Origin: FEN-1297 sp963843605
GTDB lineage: Bacteria; Bacteroidota; Ignavibacteria; Ignavibacteriales; Ignavibacteriaceae
Assembly (NCBI GenBank): GCA_963843605.1
Contig: CAWJLA010000001.1
Location: 682,001 to 746,000 of the forward strand
Length of the DNA stretch: 64,000 nucleotides
Reading direction: 5' to 3'
How positions within the stretch are numbered: the first letter of the stretch is position 1; each line of letters begins with the position of its first letter. Positions 1-8,086 of the stretch are shown here, in pieces. The notes beneath the pieces were generated by a model that did no database searches, had not been told where the DNA came from, and worked only from the letters and a program-made list of their open reading frames with translations. The translations under genes and the position numbers were made by a program.

Positions 1-1
1 A

Positions 2-374
2 AATTCATTTACATATATTTTACCGGCAGCATCGGTATGTCATTTTGTTTTAAAGACATCCAATACTCCGACAGCCGTACTTTCCGGGTCGCCTGTTGTA
101 CCTGAGAAATATTATTTAAGAGCATATCCGAATCCTTTTAATCCTGCATGCAATATAGAATATAATATTTCCGGTAATTTCAAGTTCCAGAATTGATATT
201 TTTTCCGTAACCGGACAGCTTGTTAGAAGCTATATAAATCTGGTTCATTCGGGAACAGTTCAATGGGACGGCACAAATGATTATAATTTAAAAGTTGCAA
301 CCGGGGTTTATTTGGCAGTTTTGAGAAATGCGGATAAAATATTATCCACACAAAAATTAATTCTTTTGAAATGA
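2..374 (+). pseudogene. C-terminal end of a secreted T9SS protein, with a frameshift
   Basis: The coding region enters from the left edge and ends at a TGA at 372-374. The first frame (codons from position 2) reads through a YPNPFNP motif near 127-147. The second frame (codons from about 183) reads SRIDIFSVTGQLVRS and ends in KLILLK, the usual end of a type IX secretion type A sorting domain. The two halves make one continuous domain only if one extra base in about 176-187 is ignored; otherwise the first frame stops at 194-196. The residues before the sorting domain (TYILPAASVCHFVLK) resemble the C-terminal beta-sandwich edge of some glycoside hydrolases (GH30/GH39 style). That is only a hint, but it would fit the mannan-degrading genes nearby. 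The enzyme itself lies outside the window. The frameshift may be a sequencing error. Confidence 0.7.
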
Positions 375-391
375 CAAAATATTTTATAATT

Positions 392-420
392 AAGGAAGCC
401 TGCACGACGCAAGCTTCCTT
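392..420. terminator. Bidirectional stem-loop terminator
   Basis: The inverted repeat AAGGAAGC (392-399) / GCTTCCTT (413-420) has a 13-nt loop. It lies between two convergent coding regions that end at 374 and 434. AT-rich sequence follows the stem on the minus strand, so it can end transcription from both sides. Confidence 0.6.
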
Positions 421-433
421 GATACAAAACGGG

Positions 434-2587
434 CTATTTTAAAAGCACAAGTTTGGTCGATTGAACCTTTGTTCCGGTGTTCAGAACGAAGATATATGTA
501 CCCGATGAGACAATCCTTCCGTAATCATTCCTTCCGTCCCAATTCAAAGTCATTTTATTGTTATTACCGAATTGCGCGGCATCGAAAGTTTTTATAAGCT
601 GCCCCAGTATATTGAATATTTTCATAGATATATTATTACCCTTTAATTTAGAGGGTATATTAACAAGTATTTTGGTCGAGCTGTTAAAAGGATTTGGATA
701 AGCCGCAAGAGAAAGACTGTCGTTTTGTTTTAAACTGTCCTTTTTTATACCGGTAGTCGGAGCATCCGGATTACCGATGCAATCATAACATACGTTAACT
801 TCTCTTCCGGGTTCAAGACAAATAAATGCCGAATATATGGAAAGAATTCTCTGATGAACGCTCTGCCAGACAATTTCATTTACAATATCATTTGAAGGAG
901 ACTGGTTTTCCAGAAAACTAATGTAGTTGCCTACCCACATTTCCTGGCTGAGACTGTCTGACCGGCCTAACGAATTTTCATCAATCGAAAAAGATTTTGA
1001 AAAAGGCTCGGTTTTGTATACTCCCGATGCTTCAATTATAAAAGGAAGATTACCCTGAAATTTGCCCACTTGAAGGATCGGTCGGTTTAAATAAGTGGAA
1101 CTTGTATTGCCGGTGAGATTATACCTTGCATAACAAAAACCGTCAGCCAGCTTTGTATGCAGATCGAATGATTTTATGAATCCGCTCAAGGCATCAACGG
1201 CCGAAGATATCATTATACCGGGAGGATTATTATTAGATAAATAGCTATAATAATTTCCTGAAGTCATTCTGGTTAAGTTAACATAAAAATACTCGTTGCC
1301 GATATATGATCTGCCTCCGAACCAATAATAGTAGTAATTTATATCCTGATAATTCACTATATGAATCGGTATTTTGGTATCCATTAACGCAATTAGGTCG
1401 CCTATAAGCTGATTAGCGGCTTTATAATCCCCCGCGTTATCGGCGTCGGATATAAGGAGTATATTCCCGTCGTTACCATTTCTTTTTACAAAATCTATTG
1501 CGTTTGCAAGCAGTGCCGCCATATTGCTGTAATTCGAAGGCTTGTCCGATTTTATATCTTTAAATATATTTTCTATTGTTGATGAATCGGCAGGAAGCCA
1601 CTTTTCGCTCATTCGCAAAATATTTAAATCGGAAAGAATAATATTTACTGAGTCTCCGGCATTAAGTCCCGATATTAATGCAGATTTAACAGAGCTCAGA
1701 ATGGACTGTTTTGCAAAAGAGCTTTTGGAAGCATCATAATCAATCAATACGGCTACTTTTTTTGCTGCTTTTAAATTTAAAGCATCGGAAGGAAGAAAGG
1801 CCATTTGATAAAAATTTTCATCGGAAGAACTATACGTACTTAAAAAAGTACCGTTTACAAGCGGCGATTTGAAGGCTATATTCACGTTGCTTTCAACTGA
1901 GGAACCGGGCAGCTCCGCCTCCAAATAATTCCCGAATAAAGAATCCGATCCGTGTATAAAATTAGTTTCCGGAAATTCCAAGATTTGGGGCTGACTGAAA
2001 TTCTTATCCGGCCGGATAATTACCTTTATAACTGAAGGTTTAATTGAAGAAACCCTTATCAAATCAACCGGAAGAGGCGCGGTTACCGATTTCGAACCCC
2101 AGTCAGCCGGAACCAGATATGATATTTTTACTTGTCTGGATTCGTCGCCCGCCATCGGAAATACTCTTAGTTGATATCCGCCGCCTTGGTTTTTATATAA
2201 TATAGAAGGGTCACGCCTTCTGTTAACCGTTTCCTCATAGATATTGGAAGCCGTCCATTTATCCAGTATAAGCGCCCTAACCATTTCGTTATTTATCAAG
2301 AGCCATGAGTCGTGAACAATAGAATTCTCAGGCAGATCAAAATTAAATTGAATTTCAAGAGTATCTGAATGAGTGAATCCGAGATTCCTCGCGGAAAATG
2401 TTAACGATAGCTGATACTGCATATAAATTCCGCAGGGCTTTACTTCGATAACAGCCTCTTCTATTGTACCGGGCCCGCTTCTCCACGGATTTTGCGGATC
2501 CTGTATATAAAGCCATTGGTAGGAATACGAATAGTTTGTTATAAATATTATGAAGAAAATCAAACTGTAGAATTTTTTCAAATTCAT
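434..2587 (-). CDS. Secreted VIT/VWA-like protein with T9SS sorting domain
   Basis: The protein has 717 residues. An N-terminal signal peptide (about residues 1-22) is followed by a VIT (inter-alpha-trypsin type) domain at about 30-165, with the usual YEETVNRRRDPSIL segment. A von Willebrand factor A-like domain follows at about 275-440. The metal-site motif, normally DxSxS, reads D-Y-D-A-S at residues 283-287, so the first serine is aspartate. A short Cys-containing stretch (CLEPGREVNVCYDC) precedes the C-terminal T9SS domain, which has YPNPFNSST and ends in LVLLK. The protein is probably exported through the outer membrane and attached to the surface. VIT+VWA proteins are usually adhesion or scaffold proteins; no ligand can be named. 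It lies 180 bp downstream of the aldo/keto reductase gene and is probably a separate unit. Confidence 0.8.
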   Translation of the reverse strand: MNLKKFYSLIFFIIFITNYSYSYQWLYIQDPQNPWRSGPGTIEEAVIEVKPCGIYMQYQLSLTFSARNLGFTHSDTLEIQFNFDLPENSIVHDSWLLINNEMVRALILDKWTASNIYEETVNRRRDPSILYKNQGGGYQLRVFPMAGDESRQVKISYLVPADWGSKSVTAPLPVDLIRVSSIKPSVIKVIIRPDKNFSQPQILEFPETNFIHGSDSLFGNYLEAELPGSSVESNVNIAFKSPLVNGTFLSTYSSSDENFYQMAFLPSDALNLKAAKKVAVLIDYDASKSSFAKQSILSSVKSALISGLNAGDSVNIILSDLNILRMSEKWLPADSSTIENIFKDIKSDKPSNYSNMAALLANAIDFVKRNGNDGNILLISDADNAGDYKAANQLIGDLIALMDTKIPIHIVNYQDINYYYYWFGGRSYIGNEYFYVNLTRMTSGNYYSYLSNNNPPGIMISSAVDALSGFIKSFDLHTKLADGFCYARYNLTGNTSSTYLNRPILQVGKFQGNLPFIIEASGVYKTEPFSKSFSIDENSLGRSDSLSQEMWVGNYISFLENQSPSNDIVNEIVWQSVHQRILSIYSAFICLEPGREVNVCYDCIGNPDAPTTGIKKDSLKQNDSLSLAAYPNPFNSSTKILVNIPSKLKGNNISMKIFNILGQLIKTFDAAQFGNNNKMTLNWDGRNDYGRIVSSGTYIFVLNTGTKVQSTKLVLLK

Positions 2588-2767
2588 AAATGCCCCCTAG
2601 TTAAATTTTCTAAAACAGCGTTTTAATCAGGGCTCCCCAAAATTTTATTTGGATTTATAAGAAGTTTAAATTAAATGATTTGCCGGATTGGGCCCTTTTT
2701 ATACGATAAACTAACATAAAATCGCACTTATAGCAAGAGTTATCTCTATTAAGCGATAATCGTAAAA

Positions 2768-3772
2768 TTAGATTGTATTTAAAGTGCTCTCGATTTTTGC
2801 CAGTTCGTCGTCCGAGAATTTCATATTGTTCAGCATCTTCAGGTTATCCTCTAGCTGGGCTACACTGCTTGCTCCTATTAAAACCGAGGTCACCCTCACG
2901 TCTTTTAAAAGCCAGGCAAGCGCCATTTGGGCCAGTGACTGATTTCTTGCGGACGCAATCTGATTAAGTTGTTTGATGATTTGTATCTTTTCCCCGGTTA
3001 TATCTTTGGGTTTAAGAAATCCGTGTGCCTTTGAAGCCCTCGAGCCATCCGGGATTCCGTTTATATATCTGTTTGTAAGCATACCCTGAGCAAGCGGTGA
3101 AAATGCAATGCAACCGACTCCGGTTTTTTCAAGTACGTCGAGAAGCCCGTCTTCCACCCAGCGGACAAACATCGAATATTTCGGCTGATGGATCAAACAG
3201 CGGACTCCCATATCTTTAAGTATGCCAACCGCTTTTTCAGTAAGATCTGCTGGATAGTTCGAAATGCCGGCATAAATTGCTTTACCACTGTGAACCGCAT
3301 GAGCCAATGCGCTCATCGTTTCCTCAAGAGGAGTATCGGGATCCGGTCTGTGCGAATAAAAAATATCGACATATTCCAGGCCCATTCTTTTAAGACTTTG
3401 ATCAAGGCTGGCAAGCAGATATTTTCTGGATCCCCATTCGCCGTATGGTCCGGGCCACATATAATAACCGGCTTTGGTAGATATAATCATTTCATCTCTG
3501 TAAGAAGAAAAATCTTCTTTTAGAATCCGTCCGAAATTTTTTTCCGCCGATCCGTCAGGCGGTCCGTAGTTATTAGCCAGGTCAAAATGAGTTATACCTG
3601 AATCGAATGCTTTCCAGAGAATTTTACGATAATTTTCATATACATCAACTCCCCCGAAATTATGCCATAAGCCTAATGATATGGCTGGTAATTTAACTCC
3701 GCTTTTCCCGCACCTGTTATAAACCATATGCGAATATCTTTCCCCCGAGGGGATGTAATTTTCTTGACCCAT
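2768..3772 (-). CDS. gpr: Aldo/keto reductase (YghZ/Gpr type)
   Basis: The protein has 334 residues, the usual size for an NADPH-dependent (beta/alpha)8 aldo/keto reductase. The catalytic tetrad is visible: Asp and Tyr in FDLANNYG, Lys in STKAGYY and His in YSHRPD. The segments FGRILKEDF, AGYYMWPGPYGEWGSRKYL and FSPLAQGMLTNRY match the YghZ/L-glyceraldehyde-3-phosphate reductase branch (AKR14). It is cytoplasmic and has no signal peptide. It starts 15 bp after the beta-mannosidase gene, so the two are probably co-transcribed and it may reduce a sugar or aldehyde from mannan breakdown. That substrate is inference. The family assignment is firm and the exact substrate is not. Confidence 0.85.
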   Translation of the reverse strand: MGQENYIPSGERYSHMVYNRCGKSGVKLPAISLGLWHNFGGVDVYENYRKILWKAFDSGITHFDLANNYGPPDGSAEKNFGRILKEDFSSYRDEMIISTKAGYYMWPGPYGEWGSRKYLLASLDQSLKRMGLEYVDIFYSHRPDPDTPLEETMSALAHAVHSGKAIYAGISNYPADLTEKAVGILKDMGVRCLIHQPKYSMFVRWVEDGLLDVLEKTGVGCIAFSPLAQGMLTNRYINGIPDGSRASKAHGFLKPKDITGEKIQIIKQLNQIASARNQSLAQMALAWLLKDVRVTSVLIGASSVAQLEDNLKMLNNMKFSDDELAKIESTLNTI

Positions 3773-3787
3773 TGCGGTTCCCTATTT

Positions 3788-6367
3788 TTAATTTTTGTAG
3801 CTGTCAGCCAGGCTGATTACTTTTAGTTTATTTAAAATGTCATCGATCCTGTTTTTTGTCCGATATTCAATTGTCTTTGCAACCCCGGGCAGTAGATCGA
3901 AATAATTATCCGTAAAGAATCCGTCCCGGTTTTTAAAATTCAGATATACGTCTTTTGCAAATTTATCCGAAGTTAATGTTAATTCATAACCATCGTCATT
4001 TTTTTGAACATTAATTTTTATATCCGGTTTCTCCAAGTTAAGATCTTTAGGGTCTTTGAAGAAAAATTTGTTTTCACATAAGATTTTATTGCCCGAAGTC
4101 AAACGCGATACCACAACAATATTAGATTCGCCGCCGCCTTCTGTTAAATCTTTTTCGGCAATGGAGAAGTAATCTATGCTGCAGTCGGATTTTAGGTTCA
4201 AATTAACCGCTTTGTTAAAAATTATTTTCCCGCTGAAATCGACGGTTTTAATTGTAATTTGAGCAGGCGCATCGGCTAAACTGTCGGAGATGATATAGAA
4301 ATGCAGTGAATCATCCTTTAATATATTCGATATCAGAAAAGTTTGATATTCTCTTTTAACATAATAATGTAGTGCTTTCCAGTTGCCGAAATAATCAATA
4401 CTCGACCATGATGCCGCCGGCCAGCAGTCGTCTATCTGCCAATACATAGTACCCATACAGTAAGGCATATTTCTGCGGTGCGCTTCGATTGCAATTTTAT
4501 CTCCTTCGGCTTGAAGGACCTGACTAACATATATAAAAGATTCGAAATCTTTCGGTTCTTTATACTGCCTGTCCATATATAGCTGTATCAGCCTGTTTCC
4601 GTATTCTTTGTCCTTCCGCTCATCGGACATGCATCTTTGATGAGAAAGCATAACCGCAGAGTGTAGATTCATATCTTCCGGCGCGGCATATTTTTTTATT
4701 GTGCTTAATTCCGGATAAGACTGAAATCCGTATTCGCTTACGAACCTTGCAATATTTTTATTGAAATCGCTGAAAGGTTCTTTACCGTGCCACACTCCCC
4801 AATAATGTATGTCTCCGTCTGACGGCGGAATACCGTTGAACCCGGCACTCGGACTTGTATAATGATAATATCTGGTTGAATCGTATTGTCTGAGCAAATC
4901 CGGAATTAATACATTAAATAGATTATACATCCCAGATTCATATTCCTTTTGTATTTCCGGAGAATAATTTTCCTTCCATCCCCATTGATACCACGAAATT
5001 TCATTTTCGTTATTGCCGCAGTATAAGGCCAGACATGCATGATTTCTCAGTCTAACAACATTCTCCTGAATTTCATGTTTAACGTTGCCGGGAAATAAAC
5101 TGTCTGACGGATACATCGCACATGCAAAGGCGAATTCCTGCCAGACAAGAATTCCGTATTGGTCACAGAGGTCGTAAAATTCATTGTTCTCATAAATACC
5201 TCCGCCCCAGACCCGCAGAATATTCATATGCGCATCGGCCGCAGATTTTATCATATGCTCGTAACGTTCTAAGGTAACTCTATTTTGGAAATTATCCTGG
5301 GGAATATAGTTTGCACCTTTCATGAAAACAGGAACTCCGTTAAGCTTAATATAAAAGCTTTCACCTGCCGTATCTTTTGTCCGGACTACCTCCAGCGACC
5401 GTATTCCTATCTTAATTTTTTTAGAATCAATACTTCCGCTATCGCCTGCCACGGTGAACTCGAAGTTATATAAATAATGGGTTCCTAAACCGTTTGTCCA
5501 CCAAAGATCCGGATTTATAATTTCAAAATTTATCGGAATTTTATTTTCGCCTTTTGAAAGAATATAATTCACGACAGAGTATGTTTTTCCGTCTACTTTA
5601 ACTGAGGCTGTTATATTGCCCGCAGTCGACGATCGGACATTAATGAAAGAACTGATATCCGCTTTATCTCTACTTACATTTTTTTGAATGACCTGAACGT
5701 TATCGATTTTGAAATTATCCCAGCCTTCAAGGCTGACATCCCGCCAGATACCGCAGGTAATCAACCTCGGCCCCCAATCCCACCCGTAATGGAATTGAGC
5801 TTTTCTGGAATACATCGCAATCATCGTATCGGCTTGATCGTTGTTGGGAAATGCCGCCAGCCTGTAGGGCGCGCTTTTCCATTTAGGGAGATTAACTTTA
5901 AAAACATTATTAAAATGTATGCTTAATACATTTCCTTTTTCTTTTAATAATTCTTTACAGGGAATCACCCATACTCTGAACATATTATCCGCTGAAAGCA
6001 CTAACGAATCGTTAAGGTAAACATCGGCATAAGTATCGAGTCCGTTAAATACCAGTTCAATATTTTTTTTACTTATAAAATCGGCCGGCAAGTTAAATTC
6101 TTTTTTATAATCCCAGTCGTCTTTTCCTATCCATTGCAGGTCACGTTCGTTTGTCCTGTAGTACGGGTCCCCTATCAGATGATTATTCATCAAATCGGTA
6201 TGAATGCATCCGGGAACGGATGCCGGATACCATGCAGCCGAATCGGAATTTGAAAACTGCCAGCCGGAATTTAAATTTTTTATAACGACCGAATCCTCTC
6301 CGGTCCCGGCTTTAACGGGAAATGATATTACTAAAAATACGGTAACACACATCAGAAATAATTTCAT
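3788..6367 (-). CDS. GH2 beta-mannosidase
   Basis: The protein has 859 residues with a signal peptide (about 1-20), so it is periplasmic or exported. The GH2 layout is clear: sugar-binding domain (about 25-215), Ig-like domain (about 220-325) and TIM barrel (about 330-690). The GNNEN motif puts the acid/base at Glu454, and SEYGFQS puts the nucleophile at Glu545. The motif MYWQIDDCWPAASWSS at about 650 is typical of beta-mannosidases rather than beta-galactosidases. It releases mannose from the non-reducing ends of manno-oligosaccharides. Two endo-mannanase-type genes lie directly upstream on the same strand (69 bp to the first), so it probably finishes the digestion they begin. Confidence 0.92.
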   Translation of the reverse strand: MKLFLMCVTVFLVISFPVKAGTGEDSVVIKNLNSGWQFSNSDSAAWYPASVPGCIHTDLMNNHLIGDPYYRTNERDLQWIGKDDWDYKKEFNLPADFISKKNIELVFNGLDTYADVYLNDSLVLSADNMFRVWVIPCKELLKEKGNVLSIHFNNVFKVNLPKWKSAPYRLAAFPNNDQADTMIAMYSRKAQFHYGWDWGPRLITCGIWRDVSLEGWDNFKIDNVQVIQKNVSRDKADISSFINVRSSTAGNITASVKVDGKTYSVVNYILSKGENKIPINFEIINPDLWWTNGLGTHYLYNFEFTVAGDSGSIDSKKIKIGIRSLEVVRTKDTAGESFYIKLNGVPVFMKGANYIPQDNFQNRVTLERYEHMIKSAADAHMNILRVWGGGIYENNEFYDLCDQYGILVWQEFAFACAMYPSDSLFPGNVKHEIQENVVRLRNHACLALYCGNNENEISWYQWGWKENYSPEIQKEYESGMYNLFNVLIPDLLRQYDSTRYYHYTSPSAGFNGIPPSDGDIHYWGVWHGKEPFSDFNKNIARFVSEYGFQSYPELSTIKKYAAPEDMNLHSAVMLSHQRCMSDERKDKEYGNRLIQLYMDRQYKEPKDFESFIYVSQVLQAEGDKIAIEAHRRNMPYCMGTMYWQIDDCWPAASWSSIDYFGNWKALHYYVKREYQTFLISNILKDDSLHFYIISDSLADAPAQITIKTVDFSGKIIFNKAVNLNLKSDCSIDYFSIAEKDLTEGGGESNIVVVSRLTSGNKILCENKFFFKDPKDLNLEKPDIKINVQKNDDGYELTLTSDKFAKDVYLNFKNRDGFFTDNYFDLLPGVAKTIEYRTKNRIDDILNKLKVISLADSYKN

Positions 6368-6436
6368 TATAAGTTCCTCAGTGAAAAAATTTTGATTTCA
6401 AATTAATCCGGCCGCAGAATAAATACACGTCAAGGA

Positions 6437-7795
6437 TTACTTTGTTTCTGGAATTATTTTTTTGTCCGAAATAAATTTTTCTGTGTTCCTAAGTTCAATC
6501 ATTTTTTCGGCATGAATTTTAAATATTGCCAGTGTGGAAGTATCGGTATTATATATAGAATTTAAGCCCTGAGGTTCCTGTGGCGGATCGCCCACAAACG
6601 GATCACCCGGCCGCCATTTATCATCGGGATGCCGGCCCCGTCCTTCGCCTCCCCAGGCCCAAACGTTTGTACCGGCAACAGGAGCGCCTGCAGCGGCGCT
6701 GTCGTAAACAAGACCGAGTATTTCTTTATAATACATATCCCGGGCGGTAGTCGGAGTTCCCGGTTTGCATTTCTCGCTGTCGCGCGGCATGCCGAATTCT
6801 TCCATTACAATAGGTTTATTCAGCTCCCTCGCAAAATGTATATGAGTGTCGATATAGTTAACTGCATTTTTTTCGGTTCTTGGAAATGTACCGGAAATAT
6901 TTTTAGCGTTGAACCAGCCCCAGTTCTTGGGCCATAAATGCATCGTAAGGTAATCAATATATTTTGAATTATGAGCTGTTAAATAATTTGTGGAATCGTC
7001 TAGACTTCCGGCCAGACCCTCGTTTCCTGTCGATACAAGGTGGTTGGAATCTATGTTATGTATATATTGCGCGGTTGTTTTAAGCCAGCGGTAATATTCA
7101 TCGTCCCAGTATGCATTTCTTCCCGGCCGCGGTTCATTGGCAAGCTGCCACGCCATGATTGTAGGATCCTCGTAATAATAATTTCCCGTGTATTTATTTT
7201 TTCTCGTAACCAGCATATAGACATAATTCAGATACATCTGCTTGGCTTCTTCATTCTGGTAGAAGGTCGCGGAATAATCCATAAACTTTTTGTAGTTATT
7301 TTTTGAAGGATCGACACCGCCGCCGCCGTTAGCCCAGTAGTTATACTGTGCCATTCCGCCGGTCCATTCCCAGTAGTTGTTTAAAAATATTACCGCGTGC
7401 ATATCTCTTTTGCTCATTTCGTAGAGCAGGTAATCGAGTCCGTCAAGCAGGTTTTTATCATACACGCCTGGTTTAACTTGAATAGCGGGTTTTAACGAAT
7501 TTTGGATATAGGATTCTTCCGATGCTCCCAAAATTCTTAAGTTGGTTATTCCGAGTGATTTTAATTTGTCGAGTTCTCTGTTCAATCTGGATCTGTCGCC
7601 TGTTTTTCCCTGCGATCCGATGTAGCACCCGTACCATAAATTAGTTCCGGTGAAATAATAAGGTTTGCCGTTATACTCAAACTGCGTGCCGTTAACTTTT
7701 ATAAATTCAGGTTTCTGTTTAAAGAAAAAGGTGGAACAAGAACTAAGAGCAATTGCAAATAAAATAATAGAGAACAGACTAAGTAATTTACGCAT
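6437..7795 (-). CDS. GH5 (subfamily 7-like) endo-beta-1,4-mannanase, lipoprotein
   Basis: The protein has 452 residues. The N-terminus is a lipoprotein signal with lipobox LSSC and lipid-acceptor Cys20, so it is membrane-anchored. The catalytic GH5 barrel starts NGTQFEYNGKPYYFTGTN. The acid/base is Glu221 in WQLANEPRPGRN and the nucleophile is Glu333 in IVMEEFGMPRD. This motif pair and the opening FTGTNLWYG are characteristic of GH5_7 mannanases, which cut internal beta-1,4-mannosidic bonds. It sits between the T9SS-exported GH5 enzyme and the beta-mannosidase on the same strand. The subfamily assignment comes from motif recall, not a tree. Confidence 0.88.
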   Translation of the reverse strand: MRKLLSLFSIILFAIALSSCSTFFFKQKPEFIKVNGTQFEYNGKPYYFTGTNLWYGCYIGSQGKTGDRSRLNRELDKLKSLGITNLRILGASEESYIQNSLKPAIQVKPGVYDKNLLDGLDYLLYEMSKRDMHAVIFLNNYWEWTGGMAQYNYWANGGGGVDPSKNNYKKFMDYSATFYQNEEAKQMYLNYVYMLVTRKNKYTGNYYYEDPTIMAWQLANEPRPGRNAYWDDEYYRWLKTTAQYIHNIDSNHLVSTGNEGLAGSLDDSTNYLTAHNSKYIDYLTMHLWPKNWGWFNAKNISGTFPRTEKNAVNYIDTHIHFARELNKPIVMEEFGMPRDSEKCKPGTPTTARDMYYKEILGLVYDSAAAGAPVAGTNVWAWGGEGRGRHPDDKWRPGDPFVGDPPQEPQGLNSIYNTDTSTLAIFKIHAEKMIELRNTEKFISDKKIIPETK

Positions 7796-8086
7796 GGTCT
7801 TCTCCTAAAAGAACAATTTGCAGAAATATTTCGGAAGGTTTCAGTATTACAAATACATTTGAGCCGGTTTAAAAATTTTGCGAAAAAACTTCTTATTCCC
7901 GAGCCGAACAATTGTTTTATAGGAACGGTATATTTTTTCCGCGATTGATTAGAAATCATTTTATAATAACATTTACAGCCGTTAAATCATGTAATTATTT
8001 AACAGCAATCAACACACAACATACAACCGCAGACTACATACCACCCACCACAAACAACAAACCGCAAACGAAAAACCACAGACTAC
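7796..8086. other. Intergenic region with a C/A-rich, T-poor tract
   Basis: This 291-bp gap lies between two GH5 genes. No gene was found in it. The part from about 8001 to 8086 is strongly asymmetric: positions 8041-8083 contain no T on the plus strand. It carries a near-exact 12-bp direct repeat, ACCGCAGACTAC (8026-8037) and ACCACAGACTAC (8075-8086). On the coding (minus) strand this is a G/T-rich tract directly after the stop codon of the upstream gene. Confidence 0.6.
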
